NCBI GenBank assembly: GCA_026874595.1
Contig: CM049312.1
Span: 76,187,429-76,251,428, forward strand
DNA length: 64,000 nt
Direction: 5' to 3'
Source: Sipunculus nudus
Taxonomy: Eukaryota > Annelida > Sipuncula > Golfingiida > Sipunculidae
Positions 35,826 to 47,400 of the stretch are shown piece after piece (position 1 is the stretch's first letter; each line of letters starts with the position of its first letter). The position numbers and the translations under genes are program-made. The notes under the pieces are model-generated. The model saw nothing but the letters and a program-made list of their open reading frames with translations, was not told the origin of the DNA and ran no database searches.

Positions 35826-36490
35826 GAGTGTTACATGTGTCTGTTGACATTCTGATTCGTGTAGCGCAGGCATAGTTCGTTGCTATGGGAACCTCGCATG
35901 TTTGGCGCTGGCTGGCGTGTGGGGTCTTGAGCGTAGGGGCACAGCGTTCTTTTCTGTTCTAGATGTTTTAGGTCTGTTTATGTGCATGTGTATGGTTCTT
36001 TGGAATTTTTCTTTCTAGAATTTTCATGTGGGAAGCTATAAATTAGGGGCTGTGTTTAGTGCCGGCAGAAATAAAAATACCAGTTAGCACTAAGAGTGTT
36101 ACTTTCTCATCAGTTTTGGGACCTTTTTCAATAATTGCTGTAGTGTCAGATATTCAACGGATGTTATACAGATTTAATACGGACTGTCTCCAGTTTGCCT
36201 TTGGATTATTACTATTTACGTGGATTATTTATGTTAAAGAACTCTTGTTGAGCTGTAACAGTGGTGGTATCCAGAAATCAAAGCCTAAGATCTGGACACC
36301 CTGGTACTGTATATTTTTATTGTTATACTGTGTAATTGTATTGACTTAGTGTGTTGAAATGCAAGAATTGTTCTAAGGATAAATTATAATTATTTGTTAA
36401 CAAAAAACTACTGACTACTTTATTCATTCTCCTGGACATTTCACGCTACCTAGCGTTGTGGAATCTGATTTTTTTTATCTCCGTAACAAA
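35826..36490 (+). mobile_element. Possible solo LTR
   Basis: The segment runs from TGTTACATGTGTCTG (35829) to a later CCGTAACA (36480). It contains TATAAAT at 36037 and AATAAA at 36070, the layout of a retroelement LTR. No target-site duplication was found and no partner LTR or polyprotein is visible. Confidence 0.3.
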
Positions 36491-36959
36491 ATCTGTCCTG
36501 ATGACGATTACGAGATCTGTTGTTATAAGGTTCCGTAAAAATACCTATTTGACAGGAAGCGATGTGAGATTGGCAAGACTTGCAGTGGTGTCACACAATT
36601 GTTCAAAGCATACCTGGTACAAAAAAGTAGACCTCTAGAGCATATTAAAATGTCAAACATATAAATATAAGTTTCCAATTTCTTGAATTTTGACCAAAAC
36701 TGTGTTATCATGGTAACTGCATAATGCGACATTTATGCATGAGAAAAAAAGAACACAGACAAATATTTGCTTGGCTATGCTTCTGTCTAAAAAGATACCA
36801 GGAAAAAGAGTTTTAGTGGTTTTAGCAACCTTGGTGTTGACATATGACCGATTATGAAGGAAAACAGTATTGTATTAATATATAGCTAAATAAACTTCAC
36901 AGTGATATTGCAAATTTGATGCATGTTGATTGCCGACAAAGGGACGTGCAGTAAGAGGG

Positions 36960-38480
36960 GATTGAGCAATATGTATAATACATCTATATATCCTGCCTGG
37001 TAGCTTGACAAGACCACGATAGTAATCACCTAAGCGCGGGAGACATGCGGCGGGCAACGAAGACCAATAAGCATTAAAAAAAACAATCGCATACATTAAA
37101 GAATACATAATAACAACAAGTCAACAAAACAAAATATTTCAGTTTCTTGTTTCCAGTTTGTTGAATTTAACATTGTTCGGCGACTTAGAATGTATTGTGC
37201 CAAATCTGCAACCACACATATTAAATCTTCATATATAACTCGTGTTCCCATGGAGAAGCAGTTAATTCCTATACGAATCCTAGTAAAATGCTTGTCACCT
37301 CATAATCTGACACAATGAATAAGATTCTACTTTATATACCTATTACCTAACATATGGGTTAAAGATTTCCAAACCTTGTCATGTAACTTGATTAATTTCT
37401 CACATTATAGGAACAAGTCAGTGTTTGTACATTTACTTAAATCACCTGTATATAATTTAATTTCTGTCGCTGAACCGTTATAAATTTGGACATATTTGAT
37501 GCTTTTGTAATTTCCTTCATTCTGCTAAAGCATATAGATGGGTATAATGCTCTTTGTACACTTAAGTATCTATTCAGGTCATTTGTTTTTTATTTCCAAC
37601 GATACTTTACATATCTTTCTCATTTTGTTTACTTGCAACGTGTCCTTTGGACAACATGTCTTATTATTGAGCAGTTACATGAGATGGTGCTAAGGTTGTA
37701 CGACGAACGAAATGTTATTGTTAATGTCTGACGTTCTATCCATCCAGTGATTAAGACCATATATTGGGTTTTTCTAACCACACCCATAAATAATAACATA
37801 TTACTAACTTGTTTCAAGGATAGGTCCACGACAGACATTCTCTGCGGATCGAGAATGAAGGTCGTTAATAATCATTGACACATTATAATGAATTCTTCTT
37901 GTTTTCAGGTTTCATGTGCTGGGAATATTAATCAATTCTGACCAGTATCGCACAGGGGTCCTTCTACACCATAGTTCTGCACCTGATCCACTGGACTATA
38001 AACTATACAGACCGTTACACAGACTTACCTTTCGTTGGGGGAGCAAATGACCTATGCAGGCTGAAGTCCAACCAAACCTTGGTAGCCGAATGGAAGCTTT
38101 AGTGTTCACCGACCAAAATAGCATCCTATTCTATACATATAAAACACAGACTGTAGGGAATGTTTCGTTGTGAAACACGTTCGTTTTTATCAGTAGTCCT
38201 TAATAAAGTAGTTATGATCGCACACTTCCAGATCCCAATGTAACAGCTGTTTTCTGAGGCACCTGAGCCTAAACATCCTTCGCTCGCTGAAAATGATGTG
38301 TTTATGTGTTTATATATGCATAAAATATCACACATTTGACAGTAAATCTGTGTAAATCCCATGCGTCCCCTGAGCTATGCCTATGTGTTCTTTAATATGT
38401 CGAAATCACGAGGGGATTGATTTTAACGCATATTGTGTGCGTAACCATAAGGATTTCTGCCAAGATAATGAAAGCCCCGC
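36960..38480. repeat. Paralogous non-coding block, copy 1
   Basis: It matches 52950-54190 in order, for example AAGTCAGTG, GTACATTTACTTAAAT, AACATGTCTTATTA, ACAGACTTACCTTT and ACACGTTCGTTTTTAT. It extends the evidence that the regions beyond SDR-A and SDR-B are duplicated. No gene in it. Confidence 0.75.
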
Positions 38481-39378
38481 TTCTCTTACATCTGTCAGTT
38501 TAAACATACACGCATTAACACATATACGCACACAAGACGATTTTTTTATATACGCATATATACAAGATCTCAAGGGTTTTAGGCTGTAGACTTTCAGTAA
38601 CTTTACACGAACCTGAATCTGTAAAATATCAAAGTTGAACCTTGAGGTTTGACATCTAATCTATGAATATTTATAATAATAATATTTTATTTTATAAAGC
38701 GTAAAGTCCGTGGTATAAAACGCTGGTACATACAGTTATATGATGCAACGATAAATAAGTATAAGCAGTAAAAATCATTAGACAAATCAATAGATTCTGA
38801 ATTATAAAACAAAATGATTAAAACGGGCCAGGTTCCATATTATTTCAATGGCTAGAAAAACAGAACTCAACAAAGAGGTGAGTTTGTTCTGCCTCACACA
38901 AGCAAAATGTGAAAAAAAGGATGCCCTTGAAAACCTATTGTATATATATTACAAAGTAATGTTTCTACCAGCTCGTTACCAATAGCCATCTCAAAATAAA
39001 CTTATTGAACTATATTCTGTGGAAACATTTTCTAGCTGCTTGAACCGTGTTCCGTGTTCGGTTTTTCGTCGATGAAATACAAAGGAATTTCTAATGTAAA
39101 ATGTAAGTTTTCTGCATGTTCATTAGCTAATTAACGCTAGGTGTCGTTGCTAACAAGTCCAAAAAGTTACTACCGTACGTTTACTTTAATAGTAATATTC
39201 AGACCTCAGAAAGTCAGTCCTATATAATTTATTGCGTTATTAAAGGCCATTATAAGACGCGCAATGACTACACGCCGTATTACAGGCATTCGTTATAGGA
39301 TGTCTTATGACTGGTATTATATGTGTGTATGCTGATATAATTAAAGAAAACATTTACTTTATTGATGATATGTGCATA

Positions 39379-39980
39379 AGGGTGCCTTTCCATACATGGG
39401 GGCACATCGCGCGGGTCACGCATGGTTGAAATCCAACAAGTGTGTTATTATTGTTCCCTTTCCATATACGTGCGAGAACCCCGCGCGGGTATACCAGCGG
39501 ATCAAGCAATGCTGGATTTCTGCGAGGCCCGCAGGCGGATGCCACATGTACATTTCGGTAGCAGGCATGTATCCTTGTCTTTGAAAAGAAATGGGAGCTT
39601 ATAGGGCTTATTAGACTGCATAAAAAAATACACGACCCGTCTTCATTGAGATACGGCCCGGGGCAGTTCTTGTTAGAGTTTGACAACAAATTGCCACTTT
39701 TTAAGCCGGCTGGTAAATATGACATTAAACCGCTTCAATCTGCCTCATCAGATAGTATGAGTTTTTTACACTGAATATTTTCTTAACACATTACACTAAA
39801 ATTTGAGAATTTATAACAATCAGTGTGTGCGTTTATACCAATTAATTTTTCACCCGCATGCGGGGACCCGCACATATGGAAAGGGACTCTCTGCATGCGG
39901 GGACCCGCACAGATGGAAAGGGACTCTCTGCATGCGGGGACCCGCGCGGTAGAAAGTCCACATGTATGGAAAGGCACCCT
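39379..39980. mobile_element. Non-autonomous TIR element, 602 bp
   Basis: A perfect 20-bp inverted repeat, AGGGTGCCTTTCCATACATG, bounds it (39379-39398 and 39961-39980). Inside the right end a 37-bp unit, GCATGCGGGGACCCGCACAT and so on, is repeated about 2.5 times (39855-39950). An inverted relative, CCCTTTCCATATACGTGCG, lies at 39458. Target-site duplication is not clear. Confidence 0.65.
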
Positions 39981-40750
39981 AATAAAACTCCGAATGGCTT
40001 TGATTAAGCTTTAAACATGATTTGTCTTTATTGTTTTTATGTTGGTTATATCAAGTATCAGATGATCGACCGGTTACGCCCTATCATATGTATGTCAAAT
40101 ATAGATATTGCTGTGGTTATAACCACGATTGATTAATGATACGTTATTGAAGCTGATAACCCGCATGTAGGGAGTGAATGATTATATCAGTAGTGTCAGG
40201 GAAACCAAGGTCAGTGTGATTTGTATGACATTTTAACCATAATATATGTACTATCCGGGGAGCACTGTAACACAAACAAAAACAGATGGCATTATGTTAT
40301 AATGTAATGCAAATTATCATTAAAGGTAAAATGTGAAGTATATATTCATATAATATATGTAAATTGATTTCCTTGTGCACGTGTCTGTGGAATTTTACAT
40401 TTTACTTGGTGATGTTTCAAAAAAAAGTTTAGAATCTGTAGTGAAGCGTTGAAAGGGTGGGTGATGATTACATACAGCATTTATATAATGACAGTTGTTT
40501 CAAAAATTAGTCCGGAACAACTATTTACATCATTGAGTTCTTTCAGCATGTAAGGACCAATTTATTAACCATAGCGTTATACCAACCCTTAAATACATGT
40601 CCTTAGCTATTGAATAAACATATACTTTTGATATAGTATTTTCACTATGTATGCTATGCTTTTTGATGGAGGATTATCAAGATAGGCACACCACAGGCGC
40701 CTTTTGATATGGAACCAATCAAACACGATTGAAGAAATTCCCATGGAATT

Positions 40751-40978
40751 GGTATCGCATCTGTCATGCATCGGATATTTCCAATTAAGGTGGTATCGCA
40801 TTAATCACCCATGAGCTATTTCAGATTGAGGTGGCATCTTATCTATTATGCATTTTGCATTTCTCATGTAGCTGGTATCGCATCAATTCCCCTTGATCTA
40901 TTTTAGGTGGAAGTGGTATATATTATGCATTTGGTATTTCCCAATTAAGGTGATATCACATCAGTCTACCATGATCTA
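40751..40978. repeat. 41-bp minisatellite with alternating subtypes
   Basis: About five and a half units begin GGTATCGCAT. Four successive units are exactly 41 bases, the fifth is 37. Odd units carry ATGCAT with a TATTTCC-AATTAAGGT end. Even units carry a CCCATGA/CCTTGATCTATTT core. It behaves as an 82-base dimer. Confidence 0.8.
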
Positions 40979-41110
40979 ATAGGGCCCGCAGGTGCCAGGT
41001 TATCACCAGAATATATATTGAGAGGAAGCGTGTGATTCTGGCCTGTCACGTAGTCCGAAAACAGAATGTATTTCTGCAGATGTAAATTTACTTACTACAG
41101 CTAGCAGCAA
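40979..41110 (+). mobile_element. 3' fragment of a family-A SINE
   Basis: The fragment starts at GGGCCCGCAGGTGCCAGG, continues GAGGAAGCGTGTGATTCTGG and CCTGTCACGTAGTCCGAAAA, and has no tRNA head. It directly abuts the 41-bp minisatellite. Confidence 0.7.
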
Positions 41111-41130
41111 AAATGGATACTGTTACCCGA

Positions 41131-41133
<3 letters not shown>

Positions 41134-41211
<78 letters not shown>
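41134..41211. repeat. (AT)n microsatellite
   Basis: A pure AT array of about 38 units, the longest in the window, follows the truncated SINE. Confidence 0.92.
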
Positions 41212-41213
<2 letters not shown>

Positions 41214-41399
41214 AAAATTAACATAGCTTCTTCATATTTATCCAGGAGTTCCGGTTCGAATTGACGAAGGCTAATTTACAAACTTACCTATCACTTACTT
41301 CAACTTTCCAAGAACATCATCATCATCAGTATACAACCAAGGTATTCACATAAAAGTTACCAGTTAAAGTTAGTTCAAAATAACAAGACTGCTTTTCAC

Positions 41400-42491
41400 T
41401 AATATCTCAAAATCAAATACGTCTTAGCGAAATTATGTATGTGGCTCTGGTTGCGTGAGCATCGTACTATTCTAAATCTATGAACCTTTGCGTCAAGTGA
41501 AAAGAGATAAATCACTAATAAATGAATACAATGCTACGGTATTATTTGTGGACCGACCTAAACCTTTACATTTTAATAACGTGGTTGCAATGAAGACAGG
41601 CAAGTTTCACAGTGAGATCTAAGTACCTGTTAACGTGAAATACAGCGGCAGGAGTTTAATATATGAACAAGAGAGGTCGCTCCAGTGTGGATGCAGGTCA
41701 TACAATGCACAATACGAATGCACCTCGTATTTCGTGCTTAGACAATCTAATAAGGACCTGCATGCGTCAAACTTAAATAAACTTTTCACTGCATCCAGAT
41801 GCACATCTTCATGACATTTATTGGTATGCGAACATAATGCATAAGACAGCTTGAATCCAACACATTCATTTAATGAGAGAGAGAGAGAGAGAGGGGGGGG
41901 GGATGCGAATCCCATATATGAACATATATTTCACCCTATATACACTCCTTTGCTTGGTAATATCTGTATCAAACACAAATAAAACAGCAAACTGAGGGCA
42001 CTCGGTCCGTAAGTAGGCCAAGAGGAGTTTTAAATATACTAATTAATTTCTTCTTAGTCTCCGTTATTTTTCATGAAATGTAGGGCAGCAACAAACGGAC
42101 TCCATTCCTGACTGTCTAAAGCCATTCTTTGGATTTGTACCCGGTCTGCATTAAACTTTCTGGTGTACGTCCGGTCTTTCTTTACCGGTCAAAGATAGAG
42201 TTGTGACCATAACAATAAAATTCTTCGCCGCTCATAGTTTTTCGTGATTTATTTGTGTTTCAAATGAGGACCAGATTCCGGTAATGTTGCTTATTTTTGC
42301 TCTTTAGAATTAGAATTCTGAAAGGTGTGAAAATGCACTAGTTATTGTATTAAATATATGCACCATTTTAAGAAATGATGTGAAATTTTGTACTGGATTT
42401 CTTGGAATCGTGCATTGTCTCACGTATTGAAGTATTGGAGGATAACGATAGTTTGGACAACTTTTACTCATAAACGTACACACCAAATATG

Positions 42492-42537
<46 letters not shown>

Positions 42538-44470
42538 CTGTTTGACACATTTCAAATATATTTAAATAAGGTTACGGTTTAAAAAAAATAAGGAATTATG
42601 TTTAACTTTTCCTGTTTAGGTTTATTCTAAGCCAGGTTTATATATATAATCTTAATAGTAAACTCAGAAGTTTTTAACATTAATAATTAATATTTTCAAT
42701 TTTAATATATTAATATTTTTTTCTGAATAAACAGATGAGGAATGGTTTCATTGATAACCCCCCCCCCCCCCCCCCCCATTCATCTGTATTGATGCCCCTG
42801 ATTGTCGTCACCGATAATTGAATTGAAGCGCTCGCTCTGGACCCTAATTGTCGTTGTCAGAATCCGGAGAACAATCGATTTCTTTGTGTGGCCTTATAAT
42901 TAAAAAAACAACATTTTGCCTTGACCCATTACACGTAAATTGGAAGATTCTCAGTTATTTTAATATTTGCTCTACACGTCCGTATCAGACCATTTCTTTT
43001 CACAAAACCACATCTTCCTTGTATCATCCGTTTCAATGATTGACAAAACCAAAATACAAATATACGTATAAATATATTTTTTAAAGTAAGTAACAAGCTA
43101 GCGCCAGATCGGCCCTCTGACATTATGGTCAGATCACTGGCTTGCCAGAGTGCCTGGACATCTAACTCTGAGGATCGCATTATAAGGCCCCATGAGGATG
43201 CAAATATTTTCGTTATTTTTGACAACGCCTGATTGCTTACAAGTATCGTGTCACTTCAAATAAACCCACTAGACCTTTTAATAAGTTTCTTATCTGTCCA
43301 ACGACACCTACCATATGTGAGAAATCTTCCGTTATAACACAATATATTCGTATATTGTTCTGCATGTATGGGAGATTTCTGCCTGTGGTCTGCCTGCTGA
43401 CTGTATGCGGAGATACTGTTATAAAGCGTGGCGTGGACTTGCAGGGCGGTTCTTAATTTGGCTTGTGTCACGACTCAGTAGGGGGTCCTAACTGAGTCGT
43501 GTTTGTCACGGCTAGTAACAAGTAAAATATACCCAAAATTACTTTAGAAAAATAAAGCAATGATAATTACATATTAATGAATAATTATGAACAAATACCA
43601 ATAGGTACACGTTCACGTAAAACCTTTAATTGCTTCATCATAATATCACCTACACCAGTCCGTTAATTAGTGTCAATAGAAAGTATGTGTGGGTAGTATC
43701 AGGCAAAGTGTCCTATAAACGAATAAATATTAACTTTAATAATAAATAACTTCAATCACAGCTGAAACTATCATACATATCATGAGAATACATCACCTTT
43801 ATTCAAATATAACACGTTTTAAAAACGCTCCACTCCACCTAAAAACCTTTTGATATTTTGGAGTGTCCTTTTATGCTATCCCTTTAAATCATGTGACTCT
43901 TCGTTTCCTACCTCTTTTCCTAATAGAAGTACATCAATTAGCCAATTACCCATACACCTAATCTGTTACTTTATCCAAATCATATGCGCATATTTGTACG
44001 TTGTATTTGATCATTTGATTAGTATCAATCATTATGCAAGTCCTGATAACAAAAACAAATCTTTGTATCAAAGAGCTATCGCTGTACAACCTGGCCGAAA
44101 AAACAGTGTTCTTGAGTTCTGGTACTCATTTGCTCTTGTGTGACACAATATTTTTTACATTTGGTTACTGACTTGTGCTTATGGCCCGGACGCACCAGCA
44201 TCCGGTCGAAACTAATTAATATTTTTGTTGATTTTGTAATGTGAAAAGGAAGAAGAAAGGTCTTTTAATTTAAATTAAAAAAAAAATTTAATAATCTTCC
44301 TCTCTTTGTCCAGATCCATACACCCCAAAACATTCAACATCTACAAGTGATGCTTCTTGGATCTTATGGGGCGAAATTTTGTCAATATAAACATTTTTAA
44401 ACAGTATTCGCAAAATCCCCAGTACATCAAGCCACTGAATATAACTGCCACATGTATTAACAAATCTGCC
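41400..44470. repeat. SDR downstream flank, unit 2, with extra 5' block
   Basis: About 42200-44200 matches 23200-24330. The earlier part, 41440-42200, matches 60640-61360 of unit 3 (for example CGAACATAATGC in both). It abuts SDR-B exon 4. About 230 extra bases precede the SDR-B stop compared with unit 1. A (GA)n-poly-G run at 41876-41901, an (AT)n run at 42493-42532 and a poly-C run at 42758-42777 lie within. Confidence 0.8.
42493..42532. repeat. (AT)n microsatellite in unit 2
   Basis: An uninterrupted AT array. Similar arrays are at 18592-18635, 19599-19637 and 22778-22820. Confidence 0.9.
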
Positions 44471-47400
44471 TTAATTATGTTTCAGTGTCGCAGGTAACGG
44501 TATGTCCTTCATCATGATATAGTCACCGAGCCATTCAGGCAGCCATTGTACGGGCAGTAAAAACGTTTTGGCGTCAATACCCACCAGGTACCTGGCGCGG
44601 GGGTGGCGAGCCAGCAGACCGTGTGCGTAGGCGTCGATAACCAGGTCTAGTTTGTCGCTTGCCATTTTATCGATATTTGAGTTTACTATCGCCACGACTG
44701 AAAGAGGAAAAACATATTGAAAACTAATTACTCATGTTCGATTATTATTTTTGAGTTTTGGTAGACAAGCATAATTTATATTTATGTTTGAGCCATTAAT
44801 ATATTAATTGTATAAAAGATTCGTACTGAGTTTCTCTATTATTATTTACATTTACTAGGTGCTTATTTCTTAGTAAATGGCTAAACAGCTGGCAGGGTGC
44901 CGGTAGTTAAGTCCACAGGCTAAACAACCGGCAGGGAAAATTATCCTTGCCAGCAGTCTTGTCCACAGGCTACATGCTCTATCTCAGAGTTTCTGTGTGA
45001 TACTCAATACTTTCCAGTATTATTTTGACAATGAGCTGACAATTTAATGCTGACTTACGAAAATAGATATTTTGCTGGCCTATATGTAATAAATATGTTG
45101 AGTAGGTATCAAAAGTGTACATTTTGTGTGTATTACAGGGCAGTTTAATATAGCTTTATAGGTATTGAACTGAAGTTGACTGGAATATCAGCTGCTTATA
45201 TATGCTTAATTGCAGACGAATGGTAATTTGTTAAAACACAAACAACTCATGAGATGTCATATCAAAGGATATGCAGATTCTTTGATTAAAGGTTATTGAG
45301 TGTGCAGCATAACAGCTGTTTATATGGTGTGCTTATGAGCAAACAAACAACGTGTGACAGCACAAACAGCTATAATGAGATCTCATATCAAAGGATATGC
45401 AGATTCTTTGATTAAAGTTTATCAATTTTGAAGCATAACGACTGTTTATACACAAGTGTGATTATGAGTAAAAAAATAATTAATGTTTGAAAACAAAAAA
45501 CTCAGGATAAAACAGATAAATGGTCCAAGGATCAGCTTATTACTTGACCAAACAATCAAACAAACTTACACCACACCCAATTAAAGCTGTTGAGCCTATT
45601 GTTGTAAGATGTTGCAAGAAATATCCTCATCGACTGGTAATTCTTACATATAGACCAGCAAAATATCTAATTTGGTAAATTGTCAGCTCATTGTCAAAAT
45701 AATAATAGAAAGTATTAAGTATCACACTGAAACTAAGAAACAGAGCATGCATTCATTTGCCGACAGTTTAGCCTGCTAGGCATGTCGGTTAGACTGATGG
45801 CAAGGTCGATTTTCCGGCACCCTGCTAGCTGTTTAGCCACTTCCTATTTCTTACATGATTTATTTACTTACATGCCTTTCCTTGTATACAATATTTCTTC
45901 TAGTGATTTTAGTAGATGATCTATCAAGAGAATTTTTAAATATAAATATAAAAATGATCACCAAACGAGAGATGTAGACGGATCGATGTGCCTTTAGAAA
46001 GACGTATGGTCCATAACTAATGATCACAGATCACATCAAAATGAGGTAACAGTTTCGTTTTTTAAAGAGAAAAAGAAAAAGACCGGATCTTAGATAATCT
46101 TCCTGTAACATTAGCTATGCATTAAGGAAAGTCCTTTTGTCCAAATGGTCTTTAATAATAAATAAATATTTTTTTTTTGCATCATTGCAAAGGATTTTTA
46201 TCACAGAAACGACGACCAGTTTACCAAGGTGTACATCATTTTTAATGACACTGGCCAGTTCCGGCATATCTCCATTTGTCACAGGCTAAATAATTACTTC
46301 GCAGATCAAATGGAGTCAGTGAAAATTTCCTTCGATTTCTTATATTTTCTTATATTGTTACCATTTAAATAATTTAAAAAAAAAATTATTAAAATAAAAT
46401 AATTTTTTTTACTTAAAATTTCGGAATTCTATATTCAGATCCTGCATAAGGAAACCTCTTACCCCTCAAAGCAATGTCACTGAGATATTTAACTACAAGC
46501 AATGACATCACGTGTGCTAACATATAGCGAAGTAGATAACATTTGGTTTATCATTATGCAATAAAATAATCTAATATTATGACAGGATTCGAGTCAGATC
46601 CTGCTATAGATATTAAATAAATCCTATTTGTTTGTCCAAAATCCCATATCTGAGAGTTGACATGAAGTTGACCCCAGTTGTCTATTGGGGCAACTAAAAT
46701 AGTATATAGTGTGTCTATCCGTCAAGCCTCTCTACTATGGCTTCGTCTTTGTCTTATTTCATATAGGATTGGCAAAGAAAATGCCTTAGTTAAGTAAAGA
46801 GTCGTCGAGCTCATGTAGTGTCCTAGAGGCTGACATTATGGACGGTTTGTGAAGGTAGATACTCTGGTAATACATGCTCGTTTCTTCTAAATTTTCCTTC
46901 TTGTCTTAAGTTCTAGTTCTGGAGTTCTAGTGAACGACCGCAATGTAAACATAGGCGTCGACACAGAAGTAACGCCAGCTCCTTATCTATCATTTTTTTA
47001 ACTTGCTGGACCCTTTCCGTATTATTCTTAAAGGAAAATATATTATTGACATTGACAGTATAGTTAGAGGTCAAGGGTCTGGTTTACATAATTTAACATG
47101 CTTAACGTTTACATATTTGTAAGCCTTATACGAATGAAAGGTTCAGTTGATGTGAAGAATAGCAAGAACACCGAGCCTCTTTGACCGGAGGAGTTCGCAA
47201 TGACCCGTGTAGAGAACTGATTTTTTTCTGAGCACAGTCGTGGTAATTTTTATCACAGGTTAGAGGAGAGGAGAAGTCGACCAAGCGGACAATGCCTGGT
47301 GGCTGCACATCTAGGTTAGCCACATAAGCTTGAGACATTTAAACCAAGTTGTTCGGGACAATTGTAATACATACTTTACACGATTGAAGGAGGGAGAATA

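Noticed and set aside
36059-36349. 96-codon frame with hydrophobic segments
   Set aside because: It falls inside the LTR-like segment, has no homology I recognise and no splice or start context.
39354-39725. 123-codon minus-strand frame
   Set aside because: It overlaps the TIR element; repeats and GC-rich core explain the open frame.
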